Assembly (NCBI GenBank): GCA_910586615.1
Contig: CAJUJP010000036.1
Span: 1-32,934, forward strand
Origin: an uncultured Lachnospiraceae bacterium
Lineage (GTDB): Bacteria > Bacillota > Clostridia > Lachnospirales > Lachnospiraceae
Direction of reading: 5' to 3'
Length of the DNA stretch: 32,934 nt
Numbering within the stretch: position 1 is the stretch's first letter; each line of letters begins with the position of its first letter. Below are positions 1 to 7,624 of this stretch, piece by piece. A program made the position numbers and the translations under genes. The notes beneath the pieces are model-generated. The model was not told where the DNA came from. It ran no database searches and saw only the letters and a program-made list of their open reading frames with translations.

Positions 1-11
1 TATCAAGGTTT

Positions 12-767
12 CTATGCTAAAATCGGAATAATCAGAGAATCGGAATAATCAATATAGAAATCCGTTGTTTCTGTACATATTCTCATCTGCCTTCCTACAA
101 ACGAAAACCCTTTGCCCATTTCCAACAGGAATTTCTGAAGATTATTTATAATGGTTGTTTCCAAATCGCTTTCTAACTGACTAATATTTGGAGTGGCTCC
201 CATGAATTCTAATACAAATGGATCTTTCACAAATTCCAATGCTTTATTTTCTTTATCAGGTAACTGTGTGGATAACATTCTTTTGTAATATCCACTCTTA
301 ATATTACGCTCCAAAACTCTTACAGACCAATTTTCTGTCAAAGCTTCCTTTAAATAAAAGTTTCTTTCCTCTTCATCGGAAATACGCATTATACTTCTTA
401 GATGAGACCACGGAATTTTACCAGCCATTGAAAATCCATATGAATTTTCTGGAAATACCAAATAAAACTGACGACAGTTTCTCAAATTTGCTACAGAAAA
501 TCCTGTTCCAAATTCATCTGATAACTGCTCTGATAAATTTTTTATTAAATAAGAACCATATCTTGCTTTCGTCTCACCGTATTGTTCCTGCTCGACAATT
601 CGTCGTCCCACATTCCAATAAGCATATGTCATGATACCATTAACGCTATTATATGCTTCTTCTCTTGCCCGTTGTAATATCAAACGCACATCTTCGTAAA
701 ATTGTTGTTCTTTTATTATCAAAATTTCTGAAGGTTCTTGCTTTAATAACTCACTCTTTTTCTTCAT
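12..767 (-). pseudogene. DUF1016/YhcG-family protein, broken C-terminus
   Basis: The 251 residues match the N-terminal part of the DUF1016 (YhcG) family, helical DNA-binding-like proteins that end in a PD-(D/E)XK nuclease-like domain. Recognisable stretches are AYWNVGRRIVEQEQ (about 50-63), GFSVANLRNCRQFY (about 89-102), IPWSHLRSIMRI (about 118-129) and the start of the nuclease domain, GRQMRICTETTDFYID (about 225-240). Family members normally continue with a strand such as LLFYHRNLK and then the catalytic Asp/Glu-Lys residues. Here DFYID is followed by an unrelated tail, YSDSLIIPILA, and a stop at 12-14. In another minus-strand frame the next bases read F-stop-HRNLD, close to the family continuation. 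A 14-bp repeat at 21-34 and 38-51 (17-bp period, not a multiple of 3) lies exactly at the break. A GGGGG-containing RBS precedes the ATG. The window edge hides the rest. It is likely a pseudogene; an intact fragmentary protein is less likely. Confidence 0.65.
21..51. repeat. 14-bp tandem repeat at the gene break
   Basis: The 14 bases AATCGGAATAATCA occur at 21-34 and again at 38-51, so the unit repeats with a 17-bp period. This is a short tandem duplication in the 3' end of the DUF1016 reading frame. A 17-bp duplication changes the frame and is a plausible cause of the abnormal C-terminus. Confidence 0.85.
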
Positions 768-780
768 CTTGCCCCCGCAG

Positions 781-804
781 ATTCGCTACACGCGTGTAGC
801 GAAT
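781..804. promoter_or_regulatory. Perfect 24-bp palindrome upstream of the DUF1016 gene
   Basis: Positions 781-804 form a perfect dyad with no central spacer; the half-site is ATTCGCTACACG followed directly by its reverse complement. It lies 14-37 bp upstream of the minus-strand start at 767, next to the RBS. It could be an operator for a dimeric regulator, possibly the gene's own product since this family has a helical DNA-binding-like N-terminus, or a hairpin in the 5' UTR. It has no U-tract, so it is not a standard terminator. Its function is inferred only. Confidence 0.7.
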
Positions 805-898
805 TACTCTAAAATTTCATTGCCACACAATTATTTTACTGGACATACTTTTTTCATAAAATCTACAACTATTATAAACTTTCTATCTCGACACCTAT

Positions 899-1425
899 TT
901 AAAACAGAATATCCTTTGTCAGTTTTGATAGCGGTCTATTATGCATACATCCAAGTCCCATGATAGATTCAATATGCTCCATTATGTTAATACTTGCTTT
1001 ATCTCCACTGCCTCTTTTCCTTATTTCTTCTTTACACAAAAAATAGAAACTGTTCACAAGCATATCCAATATGTATCTTGGATATAAATCCAAAATATAT
1101 TTCTCTCTTTTATTTGTTTCCTCAACCTCTTTTTCTTATTAGAAAATATATTAATCCTTTTCCAAAGCGGCGGCATATTTTCTATCTCATTTACTGTAGC
1201 TTTATACTTGTCCTTAAAATCATCATCAGTCCACACCGGATACTCATAGTCTATTTCATCGTATAGTTTCACTTTAACTTTATTCTTTTTCACTGATCCC
1301 CTAAGTCTATCATCTCTGTTCATACCTAAAATGTCCAATAAAGTGGTCTTTCACGAACCATTTTTCCCGACAAGAACAGATATATTTTTATACCATCTCC
1401 ATAAAAATCTTTTAAATTTATGCAT
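899..1425 (-). pseudogene. AAA-family ATPase pseudogene (stop in Walker A, frameshift)
   Basis: Translation from the ATG at 1425, with a good GGAGGTGG RBS, gives a short N-terminus ending VLVGKNGS, then TGA at 1353-1351, then KTTLLDILGMNRDD in the same frame. Read through, this is a classic Walker A, GKNGS(G)KTT, in which the glycine codon GGA has become TGA. The frame then continues for about 90 codons (…PPLWKRINIF…) and passes by a one-base-type frameshift near 1070-1090 into a second frame ending IESIMGLGCMHNRPLSKLTKDILF, with a stop at 899. No Walker B or ABC signature is visible, and the reconstructed length (about 170 codons) is much shorter than most ATPases of this kind, so an internal deletion is likely too. 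Such ATPases often belong to defence or restriction systems, but no partner gene survives here. It is almost certainly non-functional. Confidence 0.8.
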
Positions 1426-1569
1426 AAAAACCACCTCCGATATCGCAAAACAGGTCCTCGACAGATTCTGTTCACAATTTGCCGCTTTTTGCAACTCAGT
1501 CATTGCCCTATAGTATACCATAAACATTTTTAAAAGTACAGAAGAAAACAAACATTTGTTCTTTTACTT

Positions 1570-1709
1570 GTAACAGTTCAGCCTAGCACTATTCCGCGAG
1601 TAAAATCGCTCTGTATACGATTTTGCGAGTTATGCAAGCGCCAAAATGCGACTTTGGAGCATTTTGTGTGCATCAGACGTGACAGTGAAGCCGAAGGCTG
1701 AACTGTTAC
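1570..1709. mobile_element. MITE-like element, 140 bp, with target duplication
   Basis: Perfect 15-bp terminal inverted repeats, GTAACAGTTCAGCCT at 1570-1584 and its complement at 1695-1709, enclose about 110 bp with further internal dyads, for example CAAAATGC…GCATTTTG. The element is flanked by the direct repeat TTTTACTT at 1562-1569 and 1710-1717, as expected of an 8-bp target-site duplication (9 bp is equally compatible because of one shared base). There is no coding capacity, so it would be a non-autonomous element moved by a transposase elsewhere. The right-hand duplication abuts the stop codon of the small ORF at 1718. Confidence 0.8.
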
Positions 1710-1717
1710 TTTTACTT

Positions 1718-1939
1718 TTATACAGCATACGCTATAATGCCTTTATTATTGCCATAAATATATATCAATATGAGTTCCTCACATGTTCCGTCTGCCGGAC
1801 TGTTTGAAATCATTTTGACCGTTACTGCATAGCGAAAAGAGACATTCATGATTGTTTTTACCTGCTCTGCTGCCAACTTTGCATCGTCTGCTCCGGTATA
1901 AAACAATTTCTGAATGTCTCCACAGATATCATCTGCCAT
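1718..1939 (-). CDS. Small hypothetical protein (73 aa) downstream of purF
   Basis: I do not recognise a family. The ORF starts 33 bp beyond the purF stop in the same direction and reads as a mixed, soluble-looking protein (begins MADDICGDIQKLFYTGADDAK, ends YIYGNNKGIIAYAV). No strong RBS is visible (only GGCAGGCAGAG), and no signal peptide or membrane segment is apparent. It ends immediately against the duplicated target site of the MITE-like element, but its TAA lies outside the element. It could be a small protein of the purF operon or a remnant of a longer gene. Confidence 0.4.
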   Translation of the reverse strand: MADDICGDIQKLFYTGADDAKLAAEQVKTIMNVSFRYAVTVKMISNSPADGTCEELILIYIYGNNKGIIAYAV

Positions 1940-1972
1940 TCTCTGCCTGCCCGCAACGGGAATATTCTTACC

Positions 1973-3391
1973 TCAAACCCGTTTTGACAGTTTTCTTTCA
2001 AAACGGTCTTTGCGCAGGTCTGCCGGAATTTTAGTGGGATATTCCCCCTGAAAGCAGGCTGCACAATAATCCTCACTGTCTATCAGTTTACTCAACTTTT
2101 CTATTGGTAAATATCCCAGAGAATCCACTCCAATAATCCGTGCAATCTCATCCATACTATGGTGACATGCGATCAGATTTTCTTCAGAATCTATATCCGT
2201 TCCATAATAGCAGGGATATAAAAAGGGAGGTGCAGAAATTCTCATGTGGATCTCTTTCGCTCCGGCATCACGTAAAAGCTTTACGATACGTTTGCTGGTC
2301 GTTCCTCTGACGATGGAGTCATCAATCAGTATAACTCTCTTTCCATCTATTACTTTCCTGACAGGACTGAGCTTAATCCTGACCTTATCCAGACGTTCAT
2401 TTTGTTCTGGCGAAATGAATGTCCTTCCAATATATTTATTTTTTATCAGCCCGGTTCCGTAAGGAATTCCGGATTTTCCCGCGTACCCCAATGCAGCATC
2501 CAGTCCGCTGTCGGGAACGCCAATCACAATATCCGCGCATTCAGGATAACACTCTGCCAGTAATTCTCCGGCTCTTATACGGGATTCATGCACGGATATG
2601 CCATCTATAACAGAATCCGGTCTTGCAAAATAGATGTATTCAAAAATACAGGTTCTTCGCCTCTGTTTTCCGCAGTGTTCTCTCCTTGATTCCACACCGT
2701 TTTCCGTAAACACCAGAATTTCCCCCGGCAGCACATCACGGATAAATTCTGCTCCTACGGCTGACAATGCACAGCTTTCGGATGCAGCCACATATGCCCC
2801 GTCCGCCATCTTTCCATAGCAAAGCGGCCGGAACCCATACGGGTCTCTTGCTGCAATCATCTTTGTGGAAGAAATCAACACCAGCGAATAAGCGCCTTCC
2901 AGTAAATTCATAGTACTGCTGACCGCTTCCTCAATACTCGATGTCATAAGCCTTTCTCTCGTAATTACATAAGCGATAGTTTCCGTATCACTGGTTGTAT
3001 GGAAAATTGCTCCTGACAATTCCAGCTTATCGCGAAGTTCCAATGCATTGCTCAAATTTCCATTGTGCGCCAGCGCCATCTTTCCTTTCTGATGATTGAC
3101 CTCAATAGGCTGACAGTTATTTCTTGTGTTTCCACCGGTTGTTCCATATCTTACATGTCCCACCGCCATATTTCCCATCGGAAAATGAGTTAATATGTCT
3201 TTGGAAAACACTTCACTGACAAGCCCCAGATCTTTATAGGAAGAAAATGCGCCGTCATCATTCACAACAATTCCGCAGCTCTCCTGTCCCCTGTGCTGCA
3301 AGGCATATAGCGCATAATAAACAATGCCTGCAACATTTTCTTTTTTTGTACCCATCACTCCGAACACACCGCATTCTTCATGAATGGCCAT
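1973..3391 (-). CDS. purF: Amidophosphoribosyltransferase (PurF)
   Basis: This is the first committed enzyme of purine synthesis; it transfers the amide nitrogen of glutamine to PRPP to form phosphoribosylamine in the cytosol. The start MAIHEECGVFGV is chosen because AAAGGAGGG lies 9 bp before its ATG; a longer frame upstream lacks this. The protein is 472 aa, normal for the family. The N-terminal class II amidotransferase begins after a six-residue propeptide, leaving Cys7 as the nucleophile; GHVRYGTTG and AHNGNLSNA follow. The C-terminal half has the PRPP loop VILIDDSIVRGTT. Cysteines in CIFEYIYF, ACHHSMDEI and YCAACFQGEYP fit the 4Fe-4S cluster of the B. subtilis type. It lies 52 bp after amt, so it is the probable third gene of glnN1-amt-purF. 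That position, away from other pur genes, is unusual and ties a major glutamine consumer to nitrogen supply. Confidence 0.96.
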   Translation of the reverse strand: MAIHEECGVFGVMGTKKENVAGIVYYALYALQHRGQESCGIVVNDDGAFSSYKDLGLVSEVFSKDILTHFPMGNMAVGHVRYGTTGGNTRNNCQPIEVNHQKGKMALAHNGNLSNALELRDKLELSGAIFHTTSDTETIAYVITRERLMTSSIEEAVSSTMNLLEGAYSLVLISSTKMIAARDPYGFRPLCYGKMADGAYVAASESCALSAVGAEFIRDVLPGEILVFTENGVESRREHCGKQRRRTCIFEYIYFARPDSVIDGISVHESRIRAGELLAECYPECADIVIGVPDSGLDAALGYAGKSGIPYGTGLIKNKYIGRTFISPEQNERLDKVRIKLSPVRKVIDGKRVILIDDSIVRGTTSKRIVKLLRDAGAKEIHMRISAPPFLYPCYYGTDIDSEENLIACHHSMDEIARIIGVDSLGYLPIEKLSKLIDSEDYCAACFQGEYPTKIPADLRKDRFERKLSKRV

Positions 3392-3443
3392 AGCCTTATT
3401 CCCTCCTTTAAACAACGGATCCGGCTGATTGGAGCGGCCTTCA

Positions 3444-5201
3444 CTATTCCACATCCTGAAGGGCATCAAATCCTTCTTCTCCGGTTCTTACTTTTACCAC
3501 ATTTTCCACGTCATAAACAAAAATCTTCCCATCTCCAATATGCCCTGTGTAAAGTACCTTCTTCGCTGTTTCAATCACTTTACGTACCGGAACCGCACTG
3601 ACTACAATATCCACCTGTACTTTCGGAAACAGATTCGCTTCAACCTGTGTGCCTCGATAATATTCCGGTTTACCCTTCTGAATCCCGCATCCAAGAACAT
3701 GGGATACTGTCATACCAGTAATTCCGAGTTTCATCATGGCATTCTTTAATGCTTCAAATTTTGATTCCTTGCAGACAATCTCAATCTTTGTAAATTTCGG
3801 CGTTCCCTCTTCAAATGCAGGAACTTTTTTAACCGGGATCGCTTCCGCAACCGGAGTATCGCCGGATACCGCCACAAAATCATTTCCTTCTTCAATATAC
3901 TCCGGAAGCATTGCAAATCCTGCATATGCAGAAGGAAGGCCATGTTCTGCCGCATCAAGACCGGCCATTTCTTCTTCTCTGTCTACACGAAGACCTGCAA
4001 TTGCCCTGATGGCAAGGAATGTAATAGTTATTGTAACTGCCGTCCATGCTGCAACACTGGCAAAGCCGATAAACTGAAGTTTTAACAAGTCAAACCCGCC
4101 GCCATAAAACAGACCGGTTAAAGTTTCTCCCGAAGCATTTGCAATACCATAGCCGGGCGCTGTCTCTGTGGCAAATAATCCGACTGCCAGTGTGCCCCAG
4201 ATCCCATTCATACAATGCACGGCAACTGCTCCGACCGGATCATCAATGTAAAGTACATGGTCAAGAAGCCACACGCCAAACACAACCAAAAGACCGGCAA
4301 CTGCTCCAATGGCAGCCGCACCGAATGCATCCGTAACATCACAGGGCGCTGTGATTGCCACAAGTCCTGCTAAAGATGCGTTCAGACACATGGAAACATC
4401 CGGCTTTCCATATTTGATCCATGTAAAAAGCATACATACAACAGTTGCGACAGCTGGTGCGACAGTAGTTGTCAGGAAAATAGAGCCAAGCTGTGCAATA
4501 GAAGTTGCAGCCGCACCATTAAATCCATACCAGCCGAGCCAGAGGATAAATACCCCAAGCGCTCCAAGTGCAATGCTGTGTCCCGGAAATGCATTTACTT
4601 TCACGACTTTTCCACTCGTATCTCTGGTAAACTTTCCGATACGGGGACCAAGAATTTTTGCACCAATCAATGCGGAAATGCCACCTACCATATGGATTGC
4701 ACAAGAACCGGCAAAATCATGGAAGCCAAGCTGCGAAAGCCATCCTCCTCCCCAGATCCAATGTGCCTCGATCGGATAAATCAACGCAGAAATTACGCCG
4801 GAATAAATACAATAGGAAAGAAATTTTGTACGTTCTGCCATTGCACCGGAAACGATGGTTGCCGTTGTAGCACAGAATACAAGGTTAAATACAAAACTTG
4901 AAAAATCAAACTCTGCATATGCAGTAAACAAGTCAAAACCCGGTCTTCCGATCAATCCAAACAAGTCTTCTCCCATCAGCAAGCCAAAACCAATCAGTAT
5001 AAATACTACGGTTCCAATACAAAAATCCATCAAGTTCTTCATAATAATATTTCCTGTATTCTTTGCTCTGGTAAAACCTGCCTCTACCATTGCAAAACCT
5101 GCCTGCATCCAAAACACCAATGCAGCGCCAATTAAAAACCAGACTCCGAACACTTCGCCGGATACCGCTTCCTGCACAAGTTCTTTCATAACTTCATCCA
5201 T
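3444..5201 (-). CDS. amt: Ammonium transporter Amt fused to a C-terminal P-II domain
   Basis: This is an ammonium channel of the Amt/MEP/Rh family with its own regulator attached. Residues 1-405 are the channel, about eleven hydrophobic helices. The early AGFAMVEAGFTRAKNTGNII motif and the pore twin histidines are visible (His170 in GSCAIHMVGG, His329 in AVHCMNGIWG). A linker of about 65 residues leads to a complete P-II (GlnB/GlnK) domain at about 471-585. Its T-loop runs from GIQKGKPEYYRG, the Gln39 equivalent is Gln508, and the B-loop is TGHIGDGKIFVYDVE. The tyrosine uridylylated in proteobacterial GlnB (Tyr51) is replaced by Val520 (RGTQVEANLF), so control is probably by ATP/ADP/2-oxoglutarate binding alone. 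The RBS is TTGGAGGAG. The gene starts 33 bp after glnN1. Ordinary P-II proteins plug Amt from the cytosol; here the plug is covalently attached. Confidence 0.95.
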   Translation of the reverse strand: MDEVMKELVQEAVSGEVFGVWFLIGAALVFWMQAGFAMVEAGFTRAKNTGNIIMKNLMDFCIGTVVFILIGFGLLMGEDLFGLIGRPGFDLFTAYAEFDFSSFVFNLVFCATTATIVSGAMAERTKFLSYCIYSGVISALIYPIEAHWIWGGGWLSQLGFHDFAGSCAIHMVGGISALIGAKILGPRIGKFTRDTSGKVVKVNAFPGHSIALGALGVFILWLGWYGFNGAAATSIAQLGSIFLTTTVAPAVATVVCMLFTWIKYGKPDVSMCLNASLAGLVAITAPCDVTDAFGAAAIGAVAGLLVVFGVWLLDHVLYIDDPVGAVAVHCMNGIWGTLAVGLFATETAPGYGIANASGETLTGLFYGGGFDLLKLQFIGFASVAAWTAVTITITFLAIRAIAGLRVDREEEMAGLDAAEHGLPSAYAGFAMLPEYIEEGNDFVAVSGDTPVAEAIPVKKVPAFEEGTPKFTKIEIVCKESKFEALKNAMMKLGITGMTVSHVLGCGIQKGKPEYYRGTQVEANLFPKVQVDIVVSAVPVRKVIETAKKVLYTGHIGDGKIFVYDVENVVKVRTGEEGFDALQDVE

Positions 5202-5234
5202 AACTTCTCCTCCAATCAGGTTAAATTGATCAGC

Positions 5235-7331
5235 CTATTTTACGCCAAACAGTAAATCGCCATAAGTCGGAAATGGCCAGTATTTCTTTGCCGTCATCGT
5301 TTCTGCCTCATCACAGGCAACTCTTAATTCTCCCATTTTTCCCAAAACAGCATCCCGGATCATATAGGACTCTGCTTCAACATCTTCCACATCTTTAAGT
5401 TTCATTACTGCTTCTTCCAGTTCATCGGTTTTAACCGCAATCTGTTCTTCCAGTCTTGCAAGTTTTTTTAGAAGTCCAGTCTCATAGCCGCATGTAATAG
5501 AACTATCAACCGCCTTTTTTGCTACCGCTGTATTTGCAAGTTCCAGTATATATGCGCTTACTGCCGGGGCAATCTCTGTCTTTGCCATATCAATCATGGT
5601 ATTTGCCTCAATCAAAACCGTCTTGCAATAGTTTTCCAGCATAATTTCACATCTGGACTTCAACTCCGCTTCTGAAAATACTTTATGAGCCGTCAGCATC
5701 CGTACATTCTTTTCATCCAGCAGATGCGGCATACAATCCGGTGTTGTACGATAGTTAAGAAGACCTCTCTTTTCCACAGCTTCCTTAATCCATGTGTCGT
5801 CATAACCATTGCCGTTAAAAATAACATGTTTATGATCTTTGATGGTCTTGCGAATCATTTCATGCAGTGCATCTTCAAAGTTCTCCGCTTTTTCCAGCCT
5901 GTCTGCATAGATTTTCAGGCTTTCTGCCACCGCGCTGTTCAGCATGATATTTGCACAGGCAATGCTGTTGGAAGAACCGAGCATACGAAATTCAAATTTA
6001 TTTCCCGTAAATGCAAACGGCGATGTACGGTTGCGGTCTGTGGTATCACGGTTAAACTTTGGAAGTACGTCCACGCCGAGCTTCATCTGTGTTTTTTCAG
6101 TCCCCGCATACGGAGTACCGGTCTCAATCGCTTCCAGTACTGCATTCAGTTCTTCTCCAAGGAAGATAGAAATAACTGCCGGAGGCGCTTCGTTTGCCCC
6201 AAGTCTATGATCATTTCCTGCCGTCGCGACAGAAAGCCGGAGCAGATCCTGATAATCGTCCACCGCCTTGATAACCGCGCAAAGGAATAATAAAAACTGT
6301 GCGTTTTCATATGGTGTTTCGCCCGGTGACAACAGATTCACGCCTCCATCCGCAGTCAGCGACCAGTTGTTATGCTTTCCGCTTCCGTTTACTCCGGCAA
6401 ACGGTTTTTCATGAAGCAGGCACACAAGCCCATGTTTTACCGCAATCTTCTGCATAATTTCCATTGTCAGCTGGTTATGGTCTGTTGCAATGTTTGTTGT
6501 TGTATAGATAGGGGCAAGTTCATGCTGTGCCGGAGCAACTTCATTATGCTCTGTCTTTGCCATAATGCCCAGTTTCCAGAGTTCCTCATTTAATTCTTCC
6601 ATATAGGCTGCAACCCTGGGCTTGATCACTCCAAAATAATGATCGTCCATTTCCTGTCCCTTTGGCGGCTTTGCACCAAAAAGAGTACGTCCCGTAAATC
6701 GAAGGTCTCTCCTTTGCTCATACATTTCTTTTGTAATAAGAAAATATTCCTGTTCCGGCCCTACGGATGTGCGGACACATTTCACATCATCATTTCCAAA
6801 CAGATGAAGAATGCGAATTGCCTGCTTATTTAACGCTTCCATAGAGCGGAGCAGCGGCGTTTTCTTATCCAGAGCTTCTCCGCCATAAGAGCAGAATGCT
6901 GTAGGAACACACAATGTATTGCCCTTAATGAATGCATAAGAAGTAGGATCCCATGCAGTGTATCCCCGCGCTTCAAAAGTAGCTCGAAGCCCGCCGGAAG
7001 GAAACGACGAAGCATCCGGTTCTCCCTTAATCAGTTCCTTTCCGGAAAATTCCATAATCACACCGCCATCGGGAGATGGAGAAATAAAACTGTCATGCTT
7101 TTCTGCCGTTACGCCGGTAAGCGGCTGGAACCAGTGTGTATAGTGGGTAGCACCATGATCCACCGCCCAGTCTTTCATAGCTGCCGCCACTGCATTTGCT
7201 ACGCCAATATCAAGCTTCGCACCTTCATCAATCGTCTTTCTCAAAGATTGATAAACCTTTGCCGATAAATTTGCTTTCATCACTCTGTCATCAAATACTT
7301 TACTTCCAAAAAAATCTGATACATTTCTCAT
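5235..7331 (-). CDS. glnN: Glutamine synthetase type III (copy 1)
   Basis: It makes glutamine from glutamate, ammonium and ATP in the cytosol. The start MRNVSDFFGSKVF follows AAGGAGTGAG at 7-8 bp; 12 upstream in-frame codons lack a better site. The length is 698 aa, typical of the large GSIII class. Hallmarks in order are GKELIKGEPDASSFPSGGLR, GPEQEYFLI, TEHNEVAPAQHELAPIY, VNGSGKHNNWSL, GANEAPPAVISIFLG, DRNRTSPFAFTGNKFEFRM and the long GSIII-specific C-terminal helical region. It is the first gene after a leader with a hairpin and an intrinsic terminator, suggesting attenuation control. A second GSIII lies at 22739-24850 and shares long identical blocks with this one, so the copies are paralogues or one is acquired. 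Confidence 0.96.
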   Translation of the reverse strand: MRNVSDFFGSKVFDDRVMKANLSAKVYQSLRKTIDEGAKLDIGVANAVAAAMKDWAVDHGATHYTHWFQPLTGVTAEKHDSFISPSPDGGVIMEFSGKELIKGEPDASSFPSGGLRATFEARGYTAWDPTSYAFIKGNTLCVPTAFCSYGGEALDKKTPLLRSMEALNKQAIRILHLFGNDDVKCVRTSVGPEQEYFLITKEMYEQRRDLRFTGRTLFGAKPPKGQEMDDHYFGVIKPRVAAYMEELNEELWKLGIMAKTEHNEVAPAQHELAPIYTTTNIATDHNQLTMEIMQKIAVKHGLVCLLHEKPFAGVNGSGKHNNWSLTADGGVNLLSPGETPYENAQFLLFLCAVIKAVDDYQDLLRLSVATAGNDHRLGANEAPPAVISIFLGEELNAVLEAIETGTPYAGTEKTQMKLGVDVLPKFNRDTTDRNRTSPFAFTGNKFEFRMLGSSNSIACANIMLNSAVAESLKIYADRLEKAENFEDALHEMIRKTIKDHKHVIFNGNGYDDTWIKEAVEKRGLLNYRTTPDCMPHLLDEKNVRMLTAHKVFSEAELKSRCEIMLENYCKTVLIEANTMIDMAKTEIAPAVSAYILELANTAVAKKAVDSSITCGYETGLLKKLARLEEQIAVKTDELEEAVMKLKDVEDVEAESYMIRDAVLGKMGELRVACDEAETMTAKKYWPFPTYGDLLFGVK

Positions 7332-7358
7332 AATCTCACTCCTTCCAATTTGAAAATG

Positions 7359-7420
7359 AAAAGGCAAGGATGGCTTTCATGACGCTTTCCTCCGCGCCGT
7401 AAAAGACTCCCTTGCCTTTT
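7359..7420 (-). terminator. Leader attenuator hairpin in front of glnN1
   Basis: In the minus-strand RNA an 11-bp stem (AAAAGGCAAGG with CCTTGCCTTTT) closes a nearly continuous inner stem (GTCTTTTACGGCGC paired to GCGTCATGAAAGCC with two mismatches and GU pairs) around the loop GGAGGAAA. It is followed by TTTTCATTTTC, a U-rich tail, 19 bp before the RBS of glnN1. This looks like an intrinsic terminator inside the leader, so glnN1-amt-purF expression probably depends on antitermination. Confidence 0.7.
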
Positions 7421-7444
7421 ATGTCAAATTGTATGTATTTTTTT

Positions 7445-7497
7445 GTAAAGCAAAAGCGTCTCTGAGAACTTTATCTCAAAGACGCCCTTGCCTTTAC
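7445..7497 (-). promoter_or_regulatory. 5'-end leader hairpin of the glnN1 operon
   Basis: The minus-strand transcript should begin at about 7498, and a long imperfect hairpin starts at once: GTAAAG…CTTTAC as the base, GCGTCT/AGACGC in the middle and GAGA/TCTC around a six-base loop TAAAGT. It is not followed by U residues. Its 5' arm (AAAGGCAAGGGCGTCTTT) nearly repeats the 5' arm of the downstream terminator hairpin (AAAGGCAAGGGAGTCTTT). The two could therefore be tandem recognition hairpins or compete for pairing. Regulator unknown. Confidence 0.6.
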
Positions 7498-7504
7498 GTG
7501 TTGG

Positions 7505-7533
7505 ATGATACACCCTTTAAAATTATTTGTCAA
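7505..7533 (-). promoter_or_regulatory. Sigma-A promoter for glnN1-amt-purF
   Basis: TTGACA at 7533-7528 and TATCAT at 7510-7505 on the minus strand, spaced by exactly 17 bp. The start is predicted near 7498, giving a leader of about 167 nt. Confidence 0.8.
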
Positions 7534-7544
7534 TTCTTTTTTTA

Positions 7545-7569
7545 TTTTTTCTATCGATTTTTTCTATCG
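7545..7569. repeat. 12-bp direct repeat between the divergent promoters
   Basis: TTTTTTCTATCG occurs at 7545-7556 and 7558-7569, a 13-bp period. It lies in the roughly 50 bp between the -35 boxes of the two divergent nitrogen operons. A repeat of about one and a quarter helical turns in that place could bind one regulator acting on both promoters, but no protein is identified. Confidence 0.6.
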
Positions 7570-7582
7570 TCCTCAAAAAAGA

Positions 7583-7611
7583 TTGACAAAGCACATCATC
7601 CGCTGTATAAA
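7583..7611 (+). promoter_or_regulatory. Sigma-A promoter for the glutamate synthase-glnA operon
   Basis: TTGACA at 7583-7588 and TATAAA at 7606-7611 on the plus strand, spaced by 17 bp. Transcription should start near 7618, giving a leader of about 100 nt that contains the terminator hairpin at 7625-7687. Confidence 0.8.
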
Positions 7612-7624
7612 TATAAGATATGAG

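Noticed and set aside
1351..1353. UGA read as glycine or selenocysteine in the ATPase gene
   Set aside because: Other genes here end in TGA (for example at 10315-10317), there is no sign of a selenocysteine element, and a frameshift further down shows the gene is decayed.
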